Shown here one piece after another: positions 7,438-15,047 of a stretch of 64,000 nt of DNA (within the stretch, counting starts at the first letter, position 1; each line of letters begins with the position of its first letter). This DNA is from Paludibacteraceae bacterium (lineage in GTDB: Bacteria; Bacteroidota; Bacteroidia; Bacteroidales; Paludibacteraceae): contig JAFZPM010000041.1 of NCBI GenBank assembly GCA_017550335.1, positions 1 through 64,000 of the forward strand, written 5' to 3'. The notes beneath the pieces were generated by a model that was not told the DNA's origin, searched no databases, and saw only the letters and a program-made list of their open reading frames with translations. The translations under genes were made by a program, and so were the position numbers.

Positions 7438-8953
7438 TCTCTATGATTATGCGTATGTTGTTAGGGCAAGCGGCGTTGACGAATCGTTTGTCCATCAATA
7501 GTCCCGGGCTCGTGAATACCTTATGGAGCGGTTCACCCTTTACGGACAAATGCAGGTATTCGTGACGGATTGTCTTCATGAGTGCTTCATCCACCGGGGT
7601 TGAATTCCTTTTGATCCTTGTCTTGCCATTCTCCTTGACGAAGTTGTATAGGTCCTTCCCTTTCGCGACATCGTAAAACTTTTTAATAGGCTCTTCTTCC
7701 TTCGAGATGTCAAACTCGGACTTGTTCTCCAGATTGTCGCTACCCAATTCCTCCAACATTATATTGAGCGGAATGTGGCAATAGGAGTTGCGGACGAATC
7801 GGGAGCCTCTGGCTATGTCGTCATCGTTGAACCATCCATCCCTGATGAGTTCCTCCCTCTTCTTGTTTCCCGCGTATATGTGCTCGACCATTGGCGTTTG
7901 GTATGTCATTAGCGGCATGTAGACGGAGGACGGACTGGTATATATGGCGTTGTGTATGTTGTTATACATGATGAACTGTTCCTCCATGTTGTCGCTATAG
8001 CCACCCCCAATGTCGCTGTGGGCTCCCGGGATTATCTTGCTTCTCTTGTCGTCGTTGATCAGCGTCAGGGAGAAATTCTTCCTGTATTCGTCCGCCGCGC
8101 AGATTTGGTACACCTTACTCACCACGGTGGTGTCGATGGTGAGGGCCAGCTCCTTCACGTCGTCGTCGAACTTCAGTCCGTAGGAGGAGACCGTGTCGAA
8201 CAGCCCTAGGAAATCCACCTTGATGTTACCTGATATCTTGATATCCAACGGTTTGAAGTTGTCCATCAGACATACTTTGTAGTTGGTTTCCTGTGTGATG
8301 ACGGGTGTCAGGACGGTGTTGTACGAACTAGCGATCATGGCGGCCGCGAACGCTTTTTTCAGGTTCGTCGTGTCTCCTTTCGGGGATTTGATTCGCGAGG
8401 TGAAGCTTCTGGCCGCCGCCGCGCCTCTGCTGAATCCGAAGACGTCCATCGTGAGTTCGAACTCGACGGGTGTTGTCGCCTCCTCCTTTAGCTTTTGTAG
8501 GATCGCGGTGATTTTCTTGCAGGCCCGTTCGATTTTCGCGTTCACGCCATAGGCGCCGAATCCGATGGCTTGGCCTAAGGTGCTGTCGCTGTAGGACCCT
8601 TTCCCCTTGAAGTAGTCGTCCTTGTACTCTGTGGGGTCGACGATGGGTCTTGGCGCCGTGCCGATGCCCTCGACGTAGACCGAGAAAATCTTCTTGTTGT
8701 CGTTTTTGTATATGGTGTAGATGTTCGCCACGTTGGAAAAACCGTTCGTGTGACTATCGTTCTTCTTGTAATATTTCGATCTCTTTTTGTCGCTGATGCT
8801 ACGGGAAAGGTACTCGTTGCGTTCCCGTATATTCATCATGCTGTTGCCGGTCCCGTCGAAGAACACACCAATGTGGACATCGATTTTTTCCGTCTTCTCG
8901 TTTTCGTTGTTGTTGCTGGAGTTGTCGCTCCCTGTTACAAATTTACCTCCCAT
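7430..8953 (-). CDS. DUF2235 (Tle1-like) phospholipase, type VI effector
   Basis: 507 aa. The alpha/beta-hydrolase pattern of DUF2235 is clear. VFFDGTGNS-type strand: GVFFDGTGNSMMN at ~29-41. Nucleophile elbow G-F-S-R-G with Ser175. LFDTV with Asp253, and GAHSDIGGGY with His312, complete a plausible Ser-Asp-His triad. Tle1 effectors with this domain cleave membrane phospholipids of rival cells and ride on VgrG. The N-terminal ~25 residues are Asn/Glu-rich and the protein has no signal peptide. The gene starts 11 nt after vgrG, fitting a VgrG-bound cargo. Some DUF2235 proteins have other roles, so effector status is inferred. Confidence 0.92.
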   Translation of the reverse strand: MGGKFVTGSDNSSNNNENEKTEKIDVHIGVFFDGTGNSMMNIRERNEYLSRSISDKKRSKYYKKNDSHTNGFSNVANIYTIYKNDNKKIFSVYVEGIGTAPRPIVDPTEYKDDYFKGKGSYSDSTLGQAIGFGAYGVNAKIERACKKITAILQKLKEEATTPVEFELTMDVFGFSRGAAAARSFTSRIKSPKGDTTNLKKAFAAAMIASSYNTVLTPVITQETNYKVCLMDNFKPLDIKISGNIKVDFLGLFDTVSSYGLKFDDDVKELALTIDTTVVSKVYQICAADEYRKNFSLTLINDDKRSKIIPGAHSDIGGGYSDNMEEQFIMYNNIHNAIYTSPSSVYMPLMTYQTPMVEHIYAGNKKREELIRDGWFNDDDIARGSRFVRNSYCHIPLNIMLEELGSDNLENKSEFDISKEEEPIKKFYDVAKGKDLYNFVKENGKTRIKRNSTPVDEALMKTIRHEYLHLSVKGEPLHKVFTSPGLLMDKRFVNAACPNNIRIIIENA

Positions 8954-8964
8954 GGCGCTCCGTG

Positions 8965-10875
8965 TTATTTACCCACATAGACGTTGCTACCTCCCGTGAT
9001 GTACAGCTTGGACTTGGAGTTGATCTTCCCGTCCTTCGACACCTCGCAGCTCAGTTTGCCGGAGATTTTGGCGTCGCAGTCTTTGCTGACCTTCATGCTC
9101 ATCTTTCCGGATACTTCCTGGCTAAGGTCTTTCTCCACCGAGATGCTCTGTTTCCCTTTGATGGTGGATTCGGCGTTGCCTTCGATATCCTCGGTGAAGT
9201 TGCCTTTTATCTTGTTCTCGCATTTCCCCTTGATGTCGGTGGAACTGTCTCCTCCGATCTTCTTTTCGTAATTCTTGCCGGCGGATACGATGATGTCTTC
9301 GTCGGCCGATAATCTGATGATCTTGGAGTGGAGAGAGATCTCCTGCGTGGAATTGATCTCGATGATGCCGCCGGAGGTGGATATCTGTATGGTGTTCCCG
9401 TTGTTGTCGTCGATGGTGATTCCTCCGTCTCCGCCGTCGTCCAATATGATTTGGCGGCCGCTCTTCGTTATGATGCTGTGGATGTTGTTCGATTCGCCGC
9501 CGCCCAGGGCGTTTCTTCCGTTGAACATGCTACCCATCACGTAAGGGCGGTTCGGGTCGCCGAACTCGAAGCCCACCATCACCTGGTCGCCCACTTCAGG
9601 GACGAAGACCATGCCTCGGTTCTTCGCGCCGCTGCCACCGGCGTCCGGGCTTTGCACGCGGATCCAGTTCGTGTTCTTCGAGACAGGTTTCTGCCAGTCG
9701 AACTGCACCTGCACGCGACCTAGGTTCTTCGGGTCGGAGTTGGTGGTGACGGTCGCCACCTCCGGGTAAGCCTTGATGGGCTCTATGTTCGAGCGTACAG
9801 GCTCGTAGCCCATAGGGGAAGCCTCGAAGTAGTTGGAGTAGTTACCCATCTTGTCCACGGTATGTTCGATGTACATGATGCGGTATTTCCCCAAGGATGG
9901 GACACCCATCTTGCCTGGAAATCCGATCTCGATCACGCCTCCCAGCTTCAGGCGGCAGGTGTGGGTGATTCCCTCCACGTTCAGGACGGAGCCGTCCGCT
10001 GTTTTTTGTCTGGAATCCAGCAGGTCGGTTAGTTGTTTTTCCTGCGATATAGGGTACTCGCTGTGGGTGAGGTCCTTGTTCTCCTTGTCGTAGATCAGCT
10101 CGTTCTTGCGGGATGCGTTGCCCATCAGTCCGGACGGTTTCTTCGGGTTGGACTTGGAGATGATCTCCTTGCCGTCCTCGTTCATGTAGTCGTACCGCAT
10201 GTAGCTGCGAGGGGTGGCGGATGCCGTGGTGCGTAGGCTGAGAAGGTCGTTGCCCAGCACCAGCTTCGTCACGGCCGAGTCGTTCGGCTTACCGAAGCTC
10301 AGTTTCTCGCCGTCGTAGAAGAAGAGCTCTCCGAAAGTGTAGGAGAGACGGTTGAAGAAATCGAATAGGCTCTCGTTGTAGCGTGCCACGTAGGGCAACT
10401 GGTTGGTGAATTTCGGGGAGCACACGACCGAGGAGGCCGCCTTCGAGGTGTATTTCTTGTTCTCGTCGAAGATGTTCTGCAACGTCGTGTCCACGTAGGA
10501 GTCCATGCCCCTCACGTTGTCCAGTTTCACCACCTTGCCGTGTCCGACGAGGTGTATGCGGTTGCTTTGGTGGCCATGGTACGCATGGTCCGGCTCCGTG
10601 TCCCATGAATCGATCTGGACATCGGTCACATATCCGTTGAAGTCGAGCGACCCGCCCTTCTCCACGTGCTCGAAATGAATCACCACCTCGGAACCCACTT
10701 GCTCCAGCAGCGTGCTGGGCTTTTGTTTCCACAACTCGTCGCGTGACATGAATTCGCACACCACTTCGAAGAAGTGCGTGTCGTTCATTCGTTGTTCTAA
10801 TCGTAAAGACTCGAATTGGATTACGTTCCCGTCCACCGTTACCTTTGGCTTCACTGGGTTCAAATTGTCTGCCAT
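8965..10875 (-). CDS. vgrG: VgrG, type VI secretion spike protein
   Basis: 636 aa. Residues ~1-370 are the gp27-like base (LNPVKPKVTVDGNVIQFESL at the start, FFNRLSYTFGELFFYDG within). The gp5-like OB fold lies at ~375-450 and contains DPKNLGRVQVQFDW and FGDPNRPYVMGSMFNG. From ~465 to the end is the spike prism, with repeated short strands such as SGKMSMKVSKDCDAKISGK. No extra C-terminal catalytic domain is attached, so cargo must bind through adaptors or the PAAR-like protein. It heads the cargo operon, and a TATCTTTG box lies 43 nt upstream. The core sheath, baseplate and membrane-complex genes are not in this window. Confidence 0.95.
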   Translation of the reverse strand: MADNLNPVKPKVTVDGNVIQFESLRLEQRMNDTHFFEVVCEFMSRDELWKQKPSTLLEQVGSEVVIHFEHVEKGGSLDFNGYVTDVQIDSWDTEPDHAYHGHQSNRIHLVGHGKVVKLDNVRGMDSYVDTTLQNIFDENKKYTSKAASSVVCSPKFTNQLPYVARYNESLFDFFNRLSYTFGELFFYDGEKLSFGKPNDSAVTKLVLGNDLLSLRTTASATPRSYMRYDYMNEDGKEIISKSNPKKPSGLMGNASRKNELIYDKENKDLTHSEYPISQEKQLTDLLDSRQKTADGSVLNVEGITHTCRLKLGGVIEIGFPGKMGVPSLGKYRIMYIEHTVDKMGNYSNYFEASPMGYEPVRSNIEPIKAYPEVATVTTNSDPKNLGRVQVQFDWQKPVSKNTNWIRVQSPDAGGSGAKNRGMVFVPEVGDQVMVGFEFGDPNRPYVMGSMFNGRNALGGGESNNIHSIITKSGRQIILDDGGDGGITIDDNNGNTIQISTSGGIIEINSTQEISLHSKIIRLSADEDIIVSAGKNYEKKIGGDSSTDIKGKCENKIKGNFTEDIEGNAESTIKGKQSISVEKDLSQEVSGKMSMKVSKDCDAKISGKLSCEVSKDGKINSKSKLYITGGSNVYVGK

Positions 10876-10917
10876 ATAATCATTTTTTATTATTTACCAC
10901 AAGTGATTAACGCATAA

Positions 10918-10925
10918 CAAAGATA
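10918..10925 (-). promoter_or_regulatory. Putative -7 box of the type VI cargo operon
   Basis: On the minus strand the sequence reads TATCTTTG, an exact match to the Bacteroidetes -7 element TAnnTTTG, 43 nt before the vgrG start. No TTTG box is seen at the usual 19-21 nt upstream, so the call rests on the -7 box alone. Confidence 0.45.
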
Positions 10926-11280
10926 ACAAAAATTTCATAATTTGCCCAGTTTATGATGAAATATTAATCGGAAAGCCATGGGATTTTCACGTTTTTTCAC
11001 GTTTGGTCGTCGGCGTTTTCCTGACAGGTTAGATGCCATGATTTTGTGCATACGGATAATGCGTGGAAGGGTGAGGGTGCGTATTCCCACTCCGGTCGGA
11101 AAGGCGTCGGATTCCCTTCTCTTTTCCCTATTGTGATTACTTAATAAGTTTATTTACAATTACATGAAATATATTTTCGTGAATATGCTTGGGGATGATT
11201 GTGTGTTCGCAAAGATTGGTAATATTATTGAGTCCGGATAATTACTGCGTTTTTGATTTCGTATATTTATAGAAAAAACA

Positions 11281-11288
11281 TACCTTTG
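11281..11288 (+). promoter_or_regulatory. Putative -7 box before the GT51 gene
   Basis: TACCTTTG, matching TAnnTTTG, 25 nt before the ATG at 11314. A TTTG lies 25 nt further upstream, wider than the canonical spacing. Confidence 0.4.
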
Positions 11289-11313
11289 CCCCGAAAAACG
11301 ATGTTAGGACAGA

Positions 11314-13359
11314 ATGAGTCGCAAGAAATATTATTTTATCGGTTTATTTTTTGTTGTGATTTTCGCTATTGTGTATGCGTTGTACACAAAGCGGGAAGAG
11401 ATCCTGATGTCTGTTATCCAGAAAAAAATAGATAGGTTGGAGCAAACCACACATGGGAAGCTCTCCATCGGAACGGTCCGCATGGATGGTTTCAGGAACC
11501 TGATGATCAGTGACCTCCTTTTCTTGACGCCGACGAAGGATACGTTGGCGACGGTCCGCAAGGTGGGTGTCTCCTATAATTTAAGCAACCTGTTGAAATT
11601 CAAGGCGAATGTGGAGTCCTTGGAGGTGGATGGTGTCCGGGTGTACTACAACGACCAGGAAGGGAACCCTCGATATTCATTCCTGCTGAGGCATGATGTG
11701 GATTCCACCTCGTCCGGCAGTGAGGGGCATTCCTCGAGGATAGAGTCCTTTGTGCGTATCTACAAGAAGGCGTTGACCTATTTCCCTGAGTCCATGCACA
11801 TCTCGGATGTGGTGGCCATAGGCTACCGGGATGGTAATCTGTGCAGGTTCTCCTTCCCTGAGAATTCCTTGAAGAATGGATATCTGGAGGGGCAGGTCAT
11901 CTATCGTTTGTCTTCGCCTACGGGGCAATTCAAGGAGAAGAGCTTCGTCGTCACCGGCACGCTGAACGAGCCCGACGGCAGGATGGGTTCCATCCGTATT
12001 TACCCTGCCACGCAGAACTCCATGCCTCTCTTCTTCAAGAAGGGGGACAACCTTGTATCCGTCCGTTTCGACACGATGGACATCTCTCTCTCCGCCGACA
12101 AGCGGTGCGAGAACTGGAAGGGTAATATCCGCCTTGTGCCGTTCACGCTTTCGAATGAGCGGATCGCTAGCATACCGGTGCAGTTGGATTCTGTCTCGAT
12201 GAACTATTCGGTGAACATCGCCATGGAACCATCCCTCAAGGTGGAATTGGACAGCTCCAGTTCGTTGAGCATCAATGGGTTCCACTTCAATCCGTATCTA
12301 TTGTATGAGAAAAGGGACACCGCCCCTCATCTACGGGTGGAGGTCCATCGTGATAGTTTTGTGGCGCAATCGCTCTTCAACGCATTGCCGAAGGGCTTCT
12401 TCACCAATCTAGAGGGAATACAAACGAAGGGAACCCTTTCGTACCGTCTCTTCTTCGATCTGGACATGAATAGGATCGACAGTCTCTCGTTCCGTTCCTC
12501 GTTGGATAAGCGTGATTTCTCTATCGAAAAGTTCGGTAAGACGGATTTCACCACCGTGAACCGTCCGTTCACCTACCATGCGTATGACCATGGCGAGGAG
12601 GATGCTTGTTTCGTCGTCGGCGAACCGAACCCGGACTTCGCTCAGTTGGACGAGATATCCCCTTACCTGAAGCATGCCATCTTGTACTCCGAGGATGGAC
12701 TCTTCTTCTGCCACAAGGGTTTCCTTGAGACGGCCATGAACGCCGCCCTCGTCAAGGACATCAAGGAGAAACGTTTTGTCCGTGGGGGGAGCACCATCTC
12801 CATGCAGTTGGTGAAGAACCTCTGGCTCAGCAGGGAGAAGAACGTCTTCCGCAAGTTGGAGGAGGCGATGATCGTTTGGCTGGTCGAAAACAACAGACTG
12901 GTCTCCAAGAACAGGATGTATGAGATATACCTGAACGTCATAGAGTGGGGCCCGCACATCTACGGTGCCAGACAAGCTTCCCATTTCTATTTCGCCAAGG
13001 AACCTTCCGAGTTGACGCCTGAGGAGGCTATTTTCATGGCGAGCATCATCCCGCGTCCGAAGAAGTTCATGTGGTTCTTCGACAACGATCAGGAGCTGAA
13101 ACCGTTCTTGGCTCCCTATTTCGACTTGCTGGGCGATAAGCTATTGCGGCATGAGATCATAACGGAGGAGCAACGTGAGAAGCTGGGGCATAGCGTGAAG
13201 CTCACGGGTGCGGCCCGCGTCTATCTGCGCAGTTCCGTGGCTAAGATGCGCTCCGGGGATGCGGTGGATGCGGAGGATGAGAACGTGCTTCTGGAGTCTC
13301 TGGATAAACCAAGGGAAGAGAATGAAACTATTTCAAACAGCACAGATAAAAACGATTGA
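11314..13359 (+). CDS. Membrane-bound GT51 peptidoglycan glycosyltransferase with AsmA-like N-terminal region
   Basis: 681 aa. Residues 6-24 form a membrane anchor (YYFIGLFFVVIFAIVYALY). Residues ~45-420 resemble AsmA/DUF748-type periplasmic beta-strand proteins (LSIGTVRMDGFRNLMISDL). The GT51 domain follows: YSEDGLFFCHKG with catalytic Glu460, then RGGSTISMQLVKNLWLSREK and YLNVIEWGPHIYGARQAS. There is no transpeptidase domain, so it polymerises glycan strands from lipid II but cannot crosslink. The long AsmA-like insert, and not a short stalk, makes it larger than typical monofunctional enzymes (about 230-270 aa). The end overlaps the next gene by 38 bp. Confidence 0.92.
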   Translation: MSRKKYYFIGLFFVVIFAIVYALYTKREEILMSVIQKKIDRLEQTTHGKLSIGTVRMDGFRNLMISDLLFLTPTKDTLATVRKVGVSYNLSNLLKFKANVESLEVDGVRVYYNDQEGNPRYSFLLRHDVDSTSSGSEGHSSRIESFVRIYKKALTYFPESMHISDVVAIGYRDGNLCRFSFPENSLKNGYLEGQVIYRLSSPTGQFKEKSFVVTGTLNEPDGRMGSIRIYPATQNSMPLFFKKGDNLVSVRFDTMDISLSADKRCENWKGNIRLVPFTLSNERIASIPVQLDSVSMNYSVNIAMEPSLKVELDSSSSLSINGFHFNPYLLYEKRDTAPHLRVEVHRDSFVAQSLFNALPKGFFTNLEGIQTKGTLSYRLFFDLDMNRIDSLSFRSSLDKRDFSIEKFGKTDFTTVNRPFTYHAYDHGEEDACFVVGEPNPDFAQLDEISPYLKHAILYSEDGLFFCHKGFLETAMNAALVKDIKEKRFVRGGSTISMQLVKNLWLSREKNVFRKLEEAMIVWLVENNRLVSKNRMYEIYLNVIEWGPHIYGARQASHFYFAKEPSELTPEEAIFMASIIPRPKKFMWFFDNDQELKPFLAPYFDLLGDKLLRHEIITEEQREKLGHSVKLTGAARVYLRSSVAKMRSGDAVDAEDENVLLESLDKPREENETISNSTDKND

Positions 13360-14836
13360 CGCGTTGACCGCGCAATATGAGCCGATTCATCCATATAGGC
13401 TGATGGAACGTGCCTCCCGTGTTTTCTTCGATGAGTTATTGCGTTGCGCCCCGTCCGACACCTCCTTTTGTGTGGTCGCCGGCAGTGGTAACAATGGTGG
13501 GGATGCCTTGGTGATCGCCCGCTATCTGCTGATGATCGGGCGGCCGGTCTCCGTCTTCCTGGTGAATCCTAAGGGGAAACTCTCTCCTGATTGTCAATCC
13601 GCTTTTAATGACCTGAATGAGAAGTTCCCCAACCATATCGTGGAGGTGGTATCGCCCGAACAGCTCGTCGTCGAAGGGGATTGGCTCATAGATGGATTGT
13701 TCGGCTCGGGGCTCAACCGCCCTCTTTCCGGCATATACGCTGATATTGTCCGTATCATCAACGAAAGCGGTAAGCATATCGTCTCCATCGACCTGCCTTC
13801 CGGCTTGATGGGGGAGGACAATGGCTCGAACGATCCGCGAACCATCGTGAAGGCGAATCGTACCTTCACCTTCCAAATTCCTAAGCTCTCTTTCCTGTTG
13901 CCTGAGAATGAGCGGTATGTGGGCGAGGTGACGATCCTCGACATCCAATTGCACGGTAAGGCGATCGCGGAGGTGGAGACTGCTTTCTTCCTGACGGAAC
14001 GGGTGGATGTGCAGGGTCTCTTGCGCCCTCGTAGTCGCTTCGCACACAAGGGGACTTGCGGACATGCCTTGTTGATCGCGGGTTCCAGGCAGATGACCGG
14101 TGCCGCTATCTTGGCCGCTCGCTCCGCCCTGCGTTCGGGGTGTGGCTTGCTGACCGTTCAGGTGCCTAACTCCTGCCGTCAGGTGTTGCAGATATCCGTG
14201 CCTGAGGCGATTGTGAGAACTGATGATTCGGAGGAGTGCTTCTCCACCGCTCCGGATTGCATGAAATACAATGCGGTGGGTGTGGGTCCGGGCCTTGGAA
14301 TGTCCGACGCCTCGGCGCAGGCATTCTCGCAGCTCTTGGATGTGTTGGGAGACAAGCCTCTGGTGGTGGATGCGGATGCATTGAATCTATTGGGAAAGAA
14401 CTCGTCGTTGTGGAACAAGATACCGAAGGGGACGATCCTGACCCCTCATCCGAAGGAGTTCGAACGGATATCAGGCGTGAAGTGTGACGGCTTTGCCCGT
14501 TGGATGAAACAGATTGAACTCTCCGTCAAGTACCAAGTCGTGGTGGTACTGAAGGGTGCGTATACCTCTGTCTCCTTCCCTGACGGATCGTTGCATTTCA
14601 ATACTACGGGAAACGCGGGTATGGCGACGGCTGGAAGCGGCGACGTGCTGACGGGTATCATCCTCTCGTTGTTGGCCCAAGGCTATGAACCTTGTCATGC
14701 GGCGGTGCTAGGTGTTTGGCTGCATGGGGCGGCTGGAGACTGCGCTTTGGCGGAGCAGTCGGAGGAGAGCTTGGTGGCGGGAGACTTGGTCGGCTCTATG
14801 GGGAAAGCGTTTAGAGAATTAAGAATTAAGAGTTAA
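13322..14836 (+). CDS. nnrD: Bifunctional NAD(P)H-hydrate repair enzyme (epimerase + ADP-dependent dehydratase)
   Basis: 504 aa from the ATG at 13322. A longer in-frame start at 13208 lies deep inside the previous gene and is rejected. The N-terminal YjeF epimerase domain (~1-215) has VVAGSGNNGGDALVIARYL and VSIDLPSGL. The C-terminal ribokinase-like dehydratase (~225-500) has KGTCGHALLIAGS, TPHPKEFERISG and NTTGNAGMATAGSGDVLTG. Together the domains convert hydrated, inactive NADH/NADPH back to the normal cofactor. The 38-bp overlap with the glycosyltransferase gene suggests cotranscription only; the two functions are unrelated. Confidence 0.95.
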   Translation: MKLFQTAQIKTIDALTAQYEPIHPYRLMERASRVFFDELLRCAPSDTSFCVVAGSGNNGGDALVIARYLLMIGRPVSVFLVNPKGKLSPDCQSAFNDLNEKFPNHIVEVVSPEQLVVEGDWLIDGLFGSGLNRPLSGIYADIVRIINESGKHIVSIDLPSGLMGEDNGSNDPRTIVKANRTFTFQIPKLSFLLPENERYVGEVTILDIQLHGKAIAEVETAFFLTERVDVQGLLRPRSRFAHKGTCGHALLIAGSRQMTGAAILAARSALRSGCGLLTVQVPNSCRQVLQISVPEAIVRTDDSEECFSTAPDCMKYNAVGVGPGLGMSDASAQAFSQLLDVLGDKPLVVDADALNLLGKNSSLWNKIPKGTILTPHPKEFERISGVKCDGFARWMKQIELSVKYQVVVVLKGAYTSVSFPDGSLHFNTTGNAGMATAGSGDVLTGIILSLLAQGYEPCHAAVLGVWLHGAAGDCALAEQSEESLVAGDLVGSMGKAFRELRIKS

Positions 14837-14945
14837 GAATTAAGAATTAAGAATTTTGAATTAGGAGTTGAGTCGTTTTGGATAATTATTTACCATTTAA
14901 CTATTTACAATTTACTATTTAACGATTTGCGATTTACTATTCCGG
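14812..14945. repeat. AT-rich short-period intergenic repeat
   Basis: After the repair-enzyme stop the DNA repeats a ~8-nt motif (AATTAAGA / GTTAAGAATTAAG) to about 14870. It then changes to a second motif, TTTAC/TTTAACTATTTACAATT, to about 14940. The second half is the reverse complement in style of the segment at 18285-18325. It is non-coding. The rest of the 211-bp gap holds only the RNase R promoter region. Confidence 0.6.
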
Positions 14946-14998
14946 GAGGGTTTTGAAGTTTTTTCTTCCTATTAGGCTGTTATTATCTCTTAATTTTA

Positions 14999-15006
14999 TA
15001 AATTTG
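14999..15006 (+). promoter_or_regulatory. Putative -7 box before rnr
   Basis: TAAATTTG, 41 nt before the ATG, fits TAnnTTTG. Just downstream, AACGT-TTTT-ACGTT (about 15010-15024) can form a small hairpin in the 5' leader of the mRNA. Confidence 0.35.
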
Positions 15007-15047
15007 AGCAACGTTTTTTACGTTACATTATTTTGAAATGAATTATT

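Larger units (their letters stand above)
10876..11313. other. Divergent intergenic region between vgrG and the GT51 gene
   Basis: 438 bp with promoter-like boxes at both ends (10918-10925 for vgrG, 11281-11288 for the glycosyltransferase). The middle has a short direct repeat (TTTTCACG twice near 10983-11000) but no reading frame that looks coding, no tRNA and no strong hairpin. Confidence 0.6.

Noticed and set aside
194..10875. Complete type VI secretion system
   Set aside because: Only the tip, cargo and immunity genes are present; sheath, baseplate, membrane complex and ClpV genes are outside the window if they exist.
13208..13321. Longer start for the NAD(P)HX repair enzyme
   Set aside because: The extra 38 codons lie within the coding end of the glycosyltransferase gene, and the epimerase domain begins normally at the ATG at 13322.
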